DNA of 64,000 nucleotides from Echiichthys vipera (lineage: Eukaryota > Chordata > Actinopteri > Perciformes > Trachinidae). Positions 31,536-43,744 of the stretch are shown here, piece after piece (the stretch's first letter is position 1; each line of letters begins with the position of its first letter). The stretch covers positions 46,700,522 through 46,764,521 of the forward strand of contig OY829645.1 in the NCBI GenBank assembly GCA_963691815.1. Reading direction: 5' to 3'. The position numbers and the translations under genes were made by a program. The notes below the pieces were generated by a model. That model saw only the letters and a list, made by a program, of their open reading frames with translations, was not told where the DNA came from and did no database searches.

Positions 31536-32395
31536 AACGTGTGGTCAGTATTGTTATTCAAACTAAATCAATCACGATTATTAGGGTTAGGCATCAAAAC
31601 TACTCGCTTGTTAGCAGGTTGTGGTTTGGTTGAAACAAGTATCTCCTTTTACGTTATTAAGTTTCACTTTCACATGGTACAGGACACGCACCTCCAGAGT
31701 TAGTGGCTCAACATACTACATCATCTGATTTCAGCATCACTTGCTGTCGGTTAAAAATATTTTCTGGTGATCAGGCTGCAGATATTTTAGGAAAAATGTA
31801 CCAACTATCATTAACTGTAGTCCACGTTTTTTGCAGAGTTGTCTGGTAGTTAGTTATGTGAAAGCAGCTACTGGAACTGATCCAGTGAGTCTGCTGTGCT
31901 CATTTACTGGCAGAAAACTGAAATTTGTTTTCTTGCAAGGAGCCACCAAACCACATTATCCCTTTCATAATTCCTTTGTTTATTGTTAATCTTCTGGGTT
32001 TCATTTTCCCAGCAGAACAGCTTGAGAATGCAACCTTTTTATTTCATCAGATGCCAGAAAAGATTGTGTCAGCAAATACTGTTTTTGATAATCCAGCAAC
32101 ATAAACTGAACTGGCCTTGGACAGAGAGAAACTTCAAAAGTTTAGTGTTGGTTTGCTCAGTGCCCCTGTGAAAAATCACCCTGTGTCCTATACTGACAGT
32201 TTGGTAATACAATGTTTATCAGCGAACCAGAAATTTTGGAGACATTTTGGCTTTATTACAAAGGCAGGTCCGAAACATTGGTGCAAATTCAGCTTATCCA
32301 CCAAGCCACCATGACTCTCAAACAGCCTGACATTGAAATGATGCTATTTTTCACACACAAATAAGAAAAGTTTGTATTTTTATTTACAAGGCGCA
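31536..32395. other. No gene recognised
   Basis: Unique-looking sequence; the 60-65 codon frames have no family features. Confidence 0.5.
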
Positions 32396-32421
32396 ATTGA
32401 AAAAAAATAAATAAATAAAAA

Positions 32422-32429
<8 letters not shown>

Positions 32430-32472
<43 letters not shown>
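32430..32472. repeat. TA microsatellite
   Basis: Alternating TA over about 40 bp after an A-rich run. Confidence 0.95.
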
Positions 32473-32475
<3 letters not shown>

Positions 32476-32588
32476 ATATCTCTGAATTTAACACAGACAA
32501 CACTGTGTGCTGTGTATTTGTACCGTATTTTTCGGATAATAAGTCGTAGTTTTTTTCATAGTTTGGCCGGGGGTGCGACTTATACTCT

Positions 32589-33005
32589 AGAGCAGGGATA
32601 TCAAAGTCAAATACATCAGAGGGCCAAAAAAAACAAATTTGCTACAAGCCGAGGGCCGGACTGGTTCAAAGTTTATTAAAACATATTAAAATGATGCATA
32701 TAACCTGTTGAACCAAGATCTAACACAGTGCACCGTATTTTATTTAATGATTAAATGAATAATCCAATATTTTTGTATGGCTCTTTCAGGGGTTGCTGAA
32801 AGTTGACATCTGCCCTGAATGCTGATGAATAATGAAGCCGAGCATTGTGGGTAATGTAGTTTTGGTGCGTGAAAAACACCAGCAGGCGGCTGTGGCGTGC
32901 AGGCCGGTTCTAATACTAATCAAATATCATCCCGGGGGCCAAGATCATTCATTCGCGGGCCGTATCTGGCCGTCAGGCCTTGACTTTGACAACCATGGTC
33001 TAGGC
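32589..33005. mobile_element. Nested nonautonomous element, 'TGTCAAAGTCAA' ends
   Basis: The left end is CAGGGATATCAAAGTCAAAT and the right end CTTGACTTTGACAACCATGG. The same element occurs at 52158 and 52869. It is internal to the TA-flanked element, so it is younger. Confidence 0.7.
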
Positions 33006-33300
33006 TATCATGCTCTCATGTGTCATACCATGCTCTAGACTTATGTGACAAATTATTAAAACATTACCGTAAAATATCAAATAATAGCCCGGGCTATTAT
33101 TTATCTCAGTCACGTGAGAGACTAGGTGTATATCAGCAATCGTCACACACACACACGTCAACCAATCAAAATTGGGCGGGGGCGGGTCATGGCTGAAGTG
33201 CGTTATGAAAAAAAAGATGCTACCTGCTACTTGGAGTTGGCGGAGTTGTTCAGAAGTGACACCGAGGAAGAAGAGTTCAGTGGATTTAGTGATTAGCAGT

Positions 33301-33650
33301 GACAGAGTGTTTGGTAAACGTAGAGCATGTTCTATATGTTATAGTTCTGTGTGATCAGTGACAGAGTGTTTGGTAAACGTAGAGCATGTTCTATATGTTA
33401 TAGTTCTGTGTGATTAGTGACAGAGTGTTTCGTAAACGTAGAGCATGTTCTATATGTTATAGTTCTGTGTGATTAGTGACAGAGTGTTTGGTAAACGCAG
33501 AGCATGTTCTATATGTTATAGTTCTGTGTGATTAGTGACAGAGTGTTTGGTAAACGTAGAGCATGTTCTATATGTTACAGTTCTGTGTGATCAGTGACAG
33601 AGTGTTTGGTAAACGTAGAGCATGTTCTATATGTTATAGTTCTGTGAATG
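33301..33650. repeat. 59-bp minisatellite, 6 units
   Basis: Starts at 33301, 33360, 33419, 33478, 33537 and 33596; the unit begins GACAGAGTGTTTGGTAAACG. Units are almost identical. Confidence 0.95.
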
Positions 33651-34070
33651 ACTCTTACCGTAACATGTTACGTTAACACACCAGGCACGTTCTCAGCTCG
33701 TGTTTATGCGTCATATAACGTAAACACTTATTCAGCCTGTTGTTCTCTGTTCTAGTTTTAGTTTAAATTGCCTTTCAAGATGAAATGTCGTTTCTTGGTG
33801 TTAGACTTATACTCTAGTGCGACTTATTATGTTATATATGTTTTTTTTCTTCTTTATTTTGCATTTTCGGCCGGTGAGACTTTTACTCCGGAGCGACTTT
33901 TAATCCAAAAAATACGGTATTGCTAAACCTCTTGTCGCTAGTATGGCAACCTGACAACCCTTAATAGCCACGCCCTAATTTATGGTCTATTTGACTGTAA
34001 ATTGGACGATAATTTACAAAATAGACTTATTGCTGTATTTAAGAAGACTTGAAACCAGTGATTAAGACCA

Positions 34071-34390
34071 GGGGTGGCAGTAGCTCAGTCCATAGGTGAC
34101 TTGGCTGGGAACCGGAGGGTTGCTGGTTCGAGTCCCATGTGTGGACCATGAATGGAGCGTGGACTGGTGGCTGGAGAGGTGCCAGTTCATCTCCTGGGCA
34201 CTGCTGTGGTGCTGTTGAGCAACCGCCAACTGCTTGGGGCGCCAGTCACTTGCAGCCCCCTCGCTCTGACATCTCTCCATTAATTGCATGTATATCGGTC
34301 TTGTGCATGTGTGTAACATGATTAACAATAATACAGTAAAAAAATCTAATTTCCCCATTGCGGGAGTAATAATAATTCTTTATATACTCA
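34071..34390 (+). mobile_element. tRNA-derived SINE (type 2), near full length
   Basis: Box A-like GTAGCTCAGTCCATAGG and box B-like GCTGGTTCGAGTCCC, then GGAGAGGTGCCAGTTCATCT, and a 3' end of AATTTCCCCATTGCGGGAGT followed by AATAATAATTCTT. Confidence 0.85.
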
Positions 34391-34429
34391 TTATGAAAAT
34401 AAGGTAATAAATCAAGTGACAAATAGGTT

Positions 34430-34590
34430 CATTTTTTCATTGACTTCTATACAATCTGACTTCTTTTTGCAACTCGTGCTGGACATTAGACATAATTCAG
34501 GTTTAAGGCGCTTCACCATTGGCTTCCCTTTTCAGACTCAGTTATGTCCATAGTAATTATACAGTCTATGGTTAAACCCATGTTTCATAT
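34430..34590. repeat. Probable dispersed fish repeat
   Basis: CATTGACTTCTATACAATCT, CATTGGCTTCCCTTTT and ATACAGTCTATGG are blocks I associate with a common fish repeat; only one copy is here. Confidence 0.35.
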
Positions 34591-35198
34591 TCACACAGAA
34601 AGGTATGAGACATTTTTCTAGACTTTGTATGTGTATATAAGGTGTTGAAGTTGAATGTTGTTCCTCTGCTGTAAAAGCACTGCAATCTTGTGAGTACTTT
34701 AAGCGTTTTTTTTTATTGTTCCAGAGATACGACTGTCAAGGGAACACGACAGTCAGAGATTGTTTTTGAAGTAGATAATGGCAGATGTGACAGTGTCCAA
34801 GGTCCAGTGGAGTACAAGGGTATTTATAATAAGGCTCTGCACTTGAATATGACAGTAATAGTAGTTTTTATCTTCCAAGGCCCACTAAGGAAGCTGTCTC
34901 AGTAGTTATGAGTACATGTATACTTACCACCCATCTTAATTAATACATTTTTTTATTCTCAATCTCCACTGATGCCCTCTATCCCTATTCTATGCACCAC
35001 TACAGTACTTAGACTTCTTGTGTGATCAAAGCCTTAACTTAATTATACAACTCCACCGTTTTGCTATTGGATTTCTTTTCAGCCTTTGCTGCAATTTTCA
35101 AAGGGGGAAATCTGATTGGCTATCCTATGCTCACTATCCCCCATCACTTTATATAGACATAATATTTAAACACTATCAAGCCTCTTTGCTTTGTATTC
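34591..35198. other. No gene recognised
   Basis: Unique-looking; no supported frame. Confidence 0.5.
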
Positions 35199-35201
35199 TT
35201 A

Positions 35202-35820
35202 GGGCGCACTCACACTGTCCTTCCGCACCGCGCCCCGGGCTTTAGGGTACATGTCCCCCCTCCCTCTCCCCCTGCGCCCCAGGCCCGTTTGTACTCACAC
35301 TACCTGGGCCTCGCGCAAATGCTTCTTGCTGTCCATACGTCATCACGTCATAACACGTCACACGCGTTGATTGACGTCATCGCGATGCGTCTCTTGTTTA
35401 CAAATCTTTCCGTAGACCTCGGAGTTTTTGTGCGTCTTGTCGACTGTTTTTGAATCTTTTCATCGACCAAATCTGCAGTAAACACTCCACCTCCGCATCA
35501 CACCAACGTGAACCTTTCACCCACCGCCATTGTTGTTGTTAAATGTCCGCGCATAGCCGTCCTTCTATTTTCTATGTCCGAACAGGCGCACATAAATTAC
35601 ATCAGAACCGTCGTAGGCCTTGTGCTCGTACACGTGCGCACGCTCGTGCTCGTACATGTGCAAACGTGCTTTACTAAAACCCACCTCTCTCAGACGGGCC
35701 GTGGACGGCCAGCTGTCCGCAGTTATGCGCGGAGTGGGTGCACTCACACTGGTCAAACGCACTAGGCTTTAGCCGAAAACCGGTTTCGGCCCGGTGCGGA
35801 AGGACAGTGTGAGTGCGCCC
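35202..35820 (+). mobile_element. Harbinger-like element, copy 6 (best reference copy)
   Basis: 619 bp. The 30-bp inverted ends GGGCGCACTCACACTGTCCT.../...AGGACAGTGTGAGTGCGCCC match perfectly over most of their length, with TTA on both sides. Subterminal ACTCACACT motifs lie at about 35293 and 35744. The interior is CpG-rich, and the minus strand holds the Myb/SANT-like remnant. Confidence 0.93.
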
Positions 35821-35823
35821 TTA

Positions 35824-36708
35824 GATTATAATTACATACTTGTCTTAGAGGAGGACTATTGCCTAATGCATGAAATGACTTATCAACACTGCTATAGCAA
35901 TACGTCACCACACAATACTCTTGTAATATGAATGTGATCGGTATGTTTTGACCACAAAGAAAGATATTAATACAATAATTACTGTACTTTACATTTATTG
36001 ACAAACAGAAAACATTGTGAATGACAGTATGAATATGAGCCACTTGACTCTGGGGCTGGGAGCTGTTTGGTCTGATGAGGGCTTTTATGTGCCCACGTTT
36101 TTAATGGGAAGGTGACCAAACAATTAATATTTACTCTGACATTCTTTGGTCTCGGCTTTACTTGCTCAGCTGGTTCCATCTAATTCCCCAAACACAGACT
36201 CTGTCTTCCCAAGTACTTGATACAGCATGTGCCCCCGGAGCAGAGGGTGATGTGTAGCTCCATCTATCACTCTGAACAGATCACAGCTGGAAGGAGGTGA
36301 TGTGTCTGGTACAAGGCCAAAGACACCAATCACTTACAGGAAGTGCAATATGTCAAGAAAATGTTTGCCCTCACCCTCCAATTACACAACAACCAGTGAC
36401 ACATTTGAAGGAAAATAAAATGTACAGTTACAGGCATGTCCAAAGTATTTTTGACTTTGGGACCTGTTCTGAGACCTTATTTCAAACAATATGTTGTTTT
36501 CTTGTAACAGCAGAGAATTTCTGCCTTCTGGGGAAGACGTCATTGATGTGTTCACAACAGTATTTCTCAGGGGAAAGAGAGGATATGGCATCAACCTTGC
36601 AGATAAATGACTGAGGTGCAGTGTCTTAAGCTCAGTCTTAATGACAACTTGTTTATTTTTAAGCTTCTTATACTGCATGCAGGTGATCAGGAGGGGGCAA
36701 CCAAGAGT

Positions 36709-36712
<4 letters not shown>
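35824..36712. other. No gene recognised
   Basis: Unique-looking; the frame at 36297-36614 (105 codons) overlaps a minus-strand frame and has no domain signature. Confidence 0.5.
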
Positions 36713-36746
<34 letters not shown>

Positions 36747-36839
36747 GTGCGCATGACTGTCAGTTGAGGTTGGGATTAACTTTGCAACCCCCTTAATATC
36801 ATTCTCTTTAAACCTTCTGACACAATATGCTCTCTAAAA

Positions 36840-36880
<41 letters not shown>
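36713..36880. repeat. GT and CA microsatellites
   Basis: GT at 36713-36742 and CA at 36841-36880. Confidence 0.95.
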
Positions 36881-36885
<5 letters not shown>

Positions 36886-37490
36886 AATAGCAAATGTTTA
36901 CTAAGATGAAATGTTTGGCTTATTTTCTACCCCTCTAAGAGTATCCAAGCCTAAATGAGTGACTGCCAACCATTTCTGTTTCAGTGTGTGCGCATATATG
37001 TGTAAATGAAAATCCGGCTTCTTTGTACCTTTGCACTTCCTTGGCATGTCTTCCGACGCTAGAGCGTAAACTAGGTCTGTTTCATTGGCATAACAAAGAG
37101 AAATGTGCACTGGTGACATGCATTAGTCTTTACATCTGCATCACGCTTTCCTAGTAATTAAATGTGCTTCAAATATCATCATTTTCACACATTTTCCACC
37201 ATTTCCCCACTTCTCTCCCTTCCTGCATCCTTACCCTAAAACCCAATTTAACTCATTTAAGATTGAAGAATCAAGGGCACCTTATTTATGTCTATATTTA
37301 GTTTGTTCCTTAAAAATGTGTCAGTTTATGCCACTATTTTTTCTTGTACATTTCAATAGTGTTATAGCCCTATGTTTATTAGTGTTAGGCTGTGTGTGTT
37401 ATGCTGTGTGTGGTGCCTGTGTCTCTCTGTCTCCCTCTATGCAATCAGTGTGTGTGTGGAAGAGTGTGATTGTGCAGGTGTGTGCTGCAG
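36881..37490. other. No gene recognised
   Basis: Unique-looking sequence. Confidence 0.5.
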
Positions 37491-37494
37491 GACC

Positions 37495-38515
37495 ACATGG
37501 CCGAAGAGGAGTGCTGCTGATTGGTGGATGGGGACTATTTATGCTGCCTGGTTCCGGCCTTCGCTGGCTCTCCCTCCCTCATCCCCAACCAAGGCCTGAT
37601 GTGTGTGTCTCTGCAACCTTTCGTTAACCCTTATATTAAAGTAGTAGCCCGTAGGAATGAGAAGCCCTTTACTTTAACCCCTTTTCTCCTGTTTTTGCGC
37701 CTTACAGCGTGCTCACACTGTCCTTTTGGCCGCGGCCAAAACCGGTTTTTCAGCTAAAGTCTAGTACCTTTAAGTAGTGTGAGCGCACCCGCTCCGCGCT
37801 CAACTGCGGCCAGCGGACCGTCCACGGCCCGCTTGAAAGAGGTGGGCTTTAGCGGAGCCGTTTGCACATGTACGAGCACGAGCGTGCGCACGTGCACGCG
37901 CACGAGCCCTACGGCAGTAGCGTTATGTCCGCCTGTTCTGACATGTAAATAGAAGGACGGACCATGCGCGGACATTTAACAACAACAACAATGGTGGTGA
38001 AAGGTTCGCGTTGGTGTGGTGCGGAGATGGAGTGTTTACTGCAGATTTGGTCGGATGAAAATATTCAAAAACAGTCGACATGACGCACAAAAACTCTGAG
38101 GTCTATGGAAAGATTTGTAAACAACGACGTGTTATGGCGTGATATGGCGTGATGGCGTATGGACAGCAAGAAGCATTGGCCGAGGCCCTGGTAGTGTGAG
38201 TACAAACGGGGCTGGGGCGCGGGGGGGAGAGGGAGGGGGGACAAGTACCCTAAAGTCCGGGTCTCGGTCCGGGAGGACATTGTGATCACGCCCTTAGTTA
38301 GGTTAGATCCCTGTATTTTGGTTTTCTTTGTTTTGAGTAGGTCAGTTTAGAGAACTGAGTTTCGTTTGTTGTTTTGGGCCGTTTCTCATGTCTGAGCAAA
38401 CGAAGGCTACTGTATAGAGTGAAAACCCTGCTTTTGGCCATCTTTCGTTGGGGATGGGAGGAGCGAGGCGCCTCAACAGGTCATGTTGCATCCAGTTCCC
38501 CTAGGCTGGGACGTA
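37495..38515 (+). mobile_element. Possible LTR, split by Harbinger-like copy 7
   Basis: TATA-like GGGGACTATTTATGCTGCC near 37529 is followed by CCTTATATTAAAGTAG. After the insertion the sequence runs through T/G-rich DNA to GGCTGGGACGTAACA at about 38518. This is the layout of fish gypsy-type LTRs, but the left end and a target duplication were not found. Confidence 0.35.
37705..38293 (-). mobile_element. Harbinger-like element, copy 7 (variant ends)
   Basis: TTA on both sides. The left end CAGCGTGCTCACACTGTCC is the variant type with GGCCGCGGCCAAA inside; the right end is CATTGTGATCACGCCC. The Myb/SANT-like remnant is on the plus strand near 37960-38110. Confidence 0.88.
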
Positions 38516-38519
38516 ACAA

Positions 38520-40645
38520 TAGATGATGCTGTCTACCTTAGTGCATTACCTTTAAAATCATTTTTATAAATCCATCAAATTACTTTTATCAGACATTATA
38601 AAGGTTGCTCTTTGAAGTCAAATGTCACTTGTGCAGGCCTCGCTGATCATGTACAGCTATCAGTCATTTAGGGAATACTCTCTTAGAAATCAATGAAAGC
38701 CTCTCTATCGCAGCATTACATGTGCATTGCATCACATCTGATTGAAGCATTACAATAAAAAGGACATGGCTACTGTGTGAATTATTCCTCAGATTGTGCA
38801 AGTGGTGAGAAACAAGGTGTCCTGTGTGTCGTTTTCTGGTACATTGACTTGTAAAAGTAAATATATAATGCAAGTACACAGGTTCTACTACATTCTTGTT
38901 GTATTGCAGTTGGGTTCAGCTTTTTTCCTTGACCCGTCTCATCATCATTTACATTTACTCATGGCATTAATATGTTATATGTAGCTATATATCCTATCTT
39001 TAGCAGGAATCCCTGCCTGTTAATGCAGTTGTAAATCTACATGAAACACATTGCAGTCTGAATGCTTTTAAATTAGCCACAACATCTGGAGGAGGTCAAG
39101 AGCCCTTCCTCTGCAAAGAAAAAATATAGATATAACTCATACAGCATCATCTGTTTCTCTGACCTCAGAATTGATTGAATTGAATAATGAAGTCCAGGCA
39201 GAAAAGAGATATGGGTGCAGTTAAAGTATAAATACCAGGTGTCAGTTAATGCAAAGGGAGCCAAACACAGATCACATGTTAATATAAGGGAACAGAATAT
39301 GTGCCGGTCACATACAGGCTCAACAGGCAGCTCACGTGCAGGACACTACAACAGAACCGCAAGCTAACGTTAGCACAGAGGCTAAGAAGCTAAATTTGAA
39401 AAATTGTGTTTACACCATTTAATGAACATCCCAGTACCTACAAGTGCAGCGACTCAGTCTTAACTTGCACATTAACATTTTAAATAACCACAGTAGGTCT
39501 ATATCCATACAAGAGGGAATTGACATGAATACACAATATTTGTAAGCAGTGCTGCAGTTTGCAACTCCCCTCTATCGCACCTCTCAATAACTGGCTGCAT
39601 TTCTAACGTGCACTTGGCATTCATATACTGCAACTTAAAGAGGGCGCTGTTGAGCCACTAAACTCCCAAACATATATTTCCAATACAAGGAAAGTGGAAT
39701 CCAGTGGATGTGCACATCCTGTTAGAGCCCAGCCACACAATCTGTCTGAGCAGCAACTGTGTGTGTGTGTGTGTGTGTTTTTTCTGCCCTGCTCATGCTC
39801 ATGTGGGACGTATGGCTCGGGCTGAGATACACCTTTACCGTGTTATAGCGCTCCTCATTTTATAATCCTTACCTGCCTTTACACCGCTCTCCTCCATGTC
39901 TCTTCATCCCACCTCACCTCCCCTCGCTTGTTCCCCCTCCCTGATGCCCCTTCTGTCCCAGCAGGATAAAGTGAGTAGGACAGAGGTGACGAGAAAGAGC
40001 AATGCTATAATAAAATCAAAGCACACTCATTACTATAGGCCTCCTGAAGGGGCGAGATAGGTTTGTATTCCTCAACACGCCATCCATTTTCCTGTGAGTG
40101 TGATGTATAGTGCTCAATTATGCTCAATGTGTTTGCTAATGTCCCACTTTGCCCAATAGATGAGGCCTATTTGTTTTGGTGCGTTTTTAAAAAGACAGTT
40201 TGTCCGTCCCTTTGGGGTTTGCCAATACAGACTACTATTCATAAAGGTATAAGAGAAAACTCATTGTTTAATTAACAGCTCATTTTATTCAAAACATGCA
40301 ACTGATTCCATTAAAGGTTATTTTCCATAATTAAAGCCTTTCGTTTGAAATAAGTGATACACTCTCATACAGCTTGATTGAAATTATACAAAACAAATTA
40401 TGGAACCTTTACCCCCCCCCCGGAGAATGAATGTTCAGTATTTTTCCTTGATTTAAATTAAATTATGCTCATTGTTATGCTCTTTTTTAAATGGTATCCA
40501 TGAACAGTAAGACTAATAATCCCTCTGAGCAAAAAAGCTGCAGCAGCAAAACAGCACAGACATGTTAATACAGCTGTTGCAAGGGGGGACACATTGAAGG
40601 ACCGTCCATTCAACAGTGAAACTACGTACTAATTTGACCACAGCC
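38520..40645. other. No gene recognised
   Basis: Long unique-looking stretch. It holds a GT run at 39760-39778 and a C run at 40413-40422. The frames are all short. Confidence 0.5.
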
Positions 40646-40650
40646 GCTTA

Positions 40651-41154
40651 GGGTACTTGTCCCCCCTCCCTCTCCCCCCGCGCCCCAGGCCCGTTTGTAC
40701 TCACACTACCTGGGCCTCGCGCAAATGCTTCTTGCTGTCCATATGTCTTCACGCCGTAACACATCACACGCATTGATTGACGTCATCGCGATGCGTCACT
40801 TTGTTTACAAATCTTTCCGTAGACCTCTGAGTTTTCGTGCGTCTTGTTGAATGTTTTGAATCTTTTCATCGACCAAATCTGCAGTAAACACTCCTCCTCC
40901 GCATCACACCAACGTGAACCTTTCACCGCCATTGTTGTTGTTGTTAAATGTCCGTGCATGGTCCCTCCTTCTATTTCATTATGTCCAAACAGGCGCACAT
41001 AAATTACGTCAGAATGGTCGTAGGCCTCGTACACGTGCGCACGCTCGTGCTCGTACATGTGCAAACGCGCTCTACAAAAGCCCACCGGGTGCACTCACAC
41101 TGGTCAAACGCACTAGGCTTTAGCAGAAAAAACGGTTTTGGCCCGGTGCGGAAG
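40651..41154 (+). mobile_element. Harbinger-like element, copy 8, both ends truncated
   Basis: It begins at GGGTACTTGTCCCCCC (inside the left arm) and stops at GGTGCGGAAGG in the right arm. The minus strand gives the least broken piece of the Myb/SANT-like end (NSEVYGKICKQ near 40800). Confidence 0.85.
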
Positions 41155-41909
41155 GCACCTTTGTGTAATTTGTCCGTTTTTAAAAATAAGTATTTCACAT
41201 GTCACAGAAACTACTCAAAGTGACTCTTGTGTTTTGGATGCCATTATCATACTGTCAGTGGTGTACCAGGGTCCCCCCCCCCCCACTGCTCTTATTATTA
41301 TCATGGTTCTCTGGAGCTCTGTGAGCTCTAGTTGCCTGGAAAAGGTTGGCCGCACAGAGGTCCCCGGTTGCACTGGTAGAAACAATTTTAGGAGCGACTG
41401 CTCGTAATTCATCTTAGAGGAAAGCATGAATATCAGCACAGAACTCCAAGCAGAGGCGAGAGCAGAGAGACAAGCACTTTAAGAAAGCCGGAAGAGGCTT
41501 GTATCATGCATGTAATCATCATATTCCACATAACCGGTCAAACTGGCTAGTAAGTTATTATCAACACCCGCCAAAATGAATTACCACCTCCATTTGGCAG
41601 GTGTTAATTTAGATCCCCTAATCACAATCACAGTCACAACAAGGCTTAAAAGCACACACATGCTTGAAACTCCAGCAATTTGATTAAACCACACACAAAA
41701 ATGAACATTAACTCACAACCGTTACATGCAAATTACAGCATGGACGTACAACATGTCCACGTGAAAGTGCACATGGAAACAAATGTGATGATTTTACCCA
41801 TTCCCACAGAAAAGTACAAGCTATTGTTAAGAAGGGGTGTTAAGGATATTTAAAAATGCACACAGAAAGTCTGAGCCCTTGAAGAGCATGAAGACAACAG
41901 CAGACTCCT

Positions 41910-41955
<46 letters not shown>

Positions 41956-42955
41956 TCCATGAGGTTAAATACAGATTAACACAATAGAAGAGTTTTTGGG
42001 TCAGATGTCCCTTAGTGTGGCGGGCAGACGCTTTACTGACACAATATCCCTTTAACGACATCATATAATGGATGCTTAAGGCACACTTTACAGCTTAGAG
42101 CGTCCCTTTTAACTGCTTAGACTAAGCTCCTTTGTGGCCCTGCAAAAAGAGCAGTATAGAGTAAAAAGGGGAAAAAATTATGCCATCCTCTTAAGTTGAT
42201 AGCCAGACAATAGCCACACGCTTAACAGATTAACCGGACATAAGATATCTCTTTCTACCCTCAGTCTTCTCCTCCGTCCACTCTCTCTTTGTTTGTACAA
42301 TTATCCACTTTGTGCTACTTTCTGTCTTTTAGGGATGAGCCTGTGCTTGGGTTTTAAAGTGAGATTGGGAGCAACGAGCTAAGCTAAAATCACTGAGGGG
42401 ATTGTGGTTGTAAATGTCACTGTGTCCCCTTATGGGGATTCTGCCTTTTTTCCTTTTTGCTATTGCTATTGTTTTACCCCCCAGTGTGCTGACAAGGCTT
42501 GAATACAAACTGTGGATGAGAAGGATGAAAGTTAAGACAGAAAGGATGAGTCATCATGTTTTTAAGATGCTTATTGTATGATGAGAGAGACAAAGCCTGT
42601 TTTTTTTCTGTCTTATTTCTGCTCTTCTTGTTGGAGGACAGATTGATTAAAAACCACTAGAGTGAATGAGCCATAGTTTGTCTCTTTTGTCTTGTCTCCT
42701 CTGTATCTACCAAAATAACTTTTTCCACATATTAAACTGCAGACTAACTGTCCTGTGAAATTTTTAAACACAAGCACCTGGGCTTATAGCAGTTCATTAT
42801 TATAACACGTTTGTAGAATATCTTACGAAAGGTTAACAAAACAATTCTCATGATATCTTGTAAAATATGACAATGTATTTAACGTAATTAAATGACGACC
42901 AGTAGGTGAACTTGAATTAGTAACATGCATTGATGAGACATGAATCATACAGACA
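41155..42955. other. No gene recognised
   Basis: Unique-looking; CA microsatellite at 41911-41953 and a C run at 41273-41284. Confidence 0.5.
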
Positions 42956-42959
42956 GAGA

Positions 42960-43417
42960 GGAAAGAAGCCCAGTGTATCAGGAGTATATCGTAAGTAGTA
43001 TTAACTGCCGGCAGACTAGGCCTATAGCAGCATCATTAAGCATAACAAAATCAGCTTAGACCCTGTACAAGCGGGCACTAAGAGAAATTGAATGGCAATA
43101 ACATCATAGCTAAGGGCTCGTTAGCCCTAGCGATAAGCTTTATCAAAAAGGAAAGTTTTAAGTTTACTTTTAAATAAGGTCTAAAAGTCTAAAGTCTGCC
43201 TCCTGAACATCATTTGGGAGTTGGTTCCACAGGAGAGGAGCTTGGTAACCTCTGCATTATCAGAGTGCAGTGATCTAGTTGGGTAATACGGTACTATCAG
43301 CTCTTTAAACAATGGAGCCTGACCAATAAGAGCTTTGTAGGTAAGGAGAAGGATTTTAAATTATATTCTAGATTTTACAGGTAGCCACTGCAGAGAAGCT
43401 AAAACAGGAAAAATATG
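42960..43417 (-). mobile_element. LINE fragment, 'CAATTCAATT' family
   Basis: GCCGGCAGACTAGGCCTATA, GTTGGTTCCACAGGAGAGGA and GACCAATAAGAGCTTTGTAG match the larger copy at 60894-62260. On the minus strand this is the C-terminal coding part and start of the 3' UTR. A SINE follows directly. Confidence 0.75.
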
Positions 43418-43740
43418 TTTTAGTAGCTCAGTCCATAGGTGACTCGGCTGGGAACCGGAGGGTTGCTGGTTCAAGCCCCTTTGTGGACCATGAATGTAGT
43501 TTGCACTGGTGGTTGAAGAGGTGCCAGATCATCTCCTGAGCACTGTCGAGGTGCTGTTGAGCAAGGCACCAAACCCCCAACTGCTCGGGGCGCCGGTCAC
43601 TGGCAGCCCCTCGCTCTAACATCTCTCCATTGGTTGCATGTATATAGGTCCTGTTTGTGCATGTGTGTGTAAAATGAAAAATAATAGAGTGATAATTGAA
43701 TTTCCCCATTTCGCGGGACTAATAAAGGAATTCTTCTTCT
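43418..43740 (+). mobile_element. tRNA-derived SINE (type 2), full length
   Basis: GTAGCTCAGTCCATAGGTGA head, GCTGGTTCAAGCCCC, body GAGGTGCCAGATCATCTCCT and 3' end AATTTCCCCATTTCGCGGGA then CTAATAAAGGAATTCTTCTT. Confidence 0.85.
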
Positions 43741-43744
43741 TTAT

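Larger units (their letters stand above)
32523..33917. mobile_element. TA-flanked nonautonomous mariner/pogo-like element, copy 1
   Basis: The termini are CCGTATTTTTCGGATAATAA and its inverted match ending CCAAAAAATACGG, with TA on both sides. The interior holds a nested element (32589-33000), a short coding-like piece (33188-33295) reading AELFRSDTEEEEFSGFSD, and a 59-bp tandem array. There is no transposase catalytic domain. Confidence 0.8.

Noticed and set aside
36297..36614. 105-codon frame as a possible gene
   Set aside because: A similar-sized frame lies on the opposite strand, and no domain, start context or splice pattern supports it.
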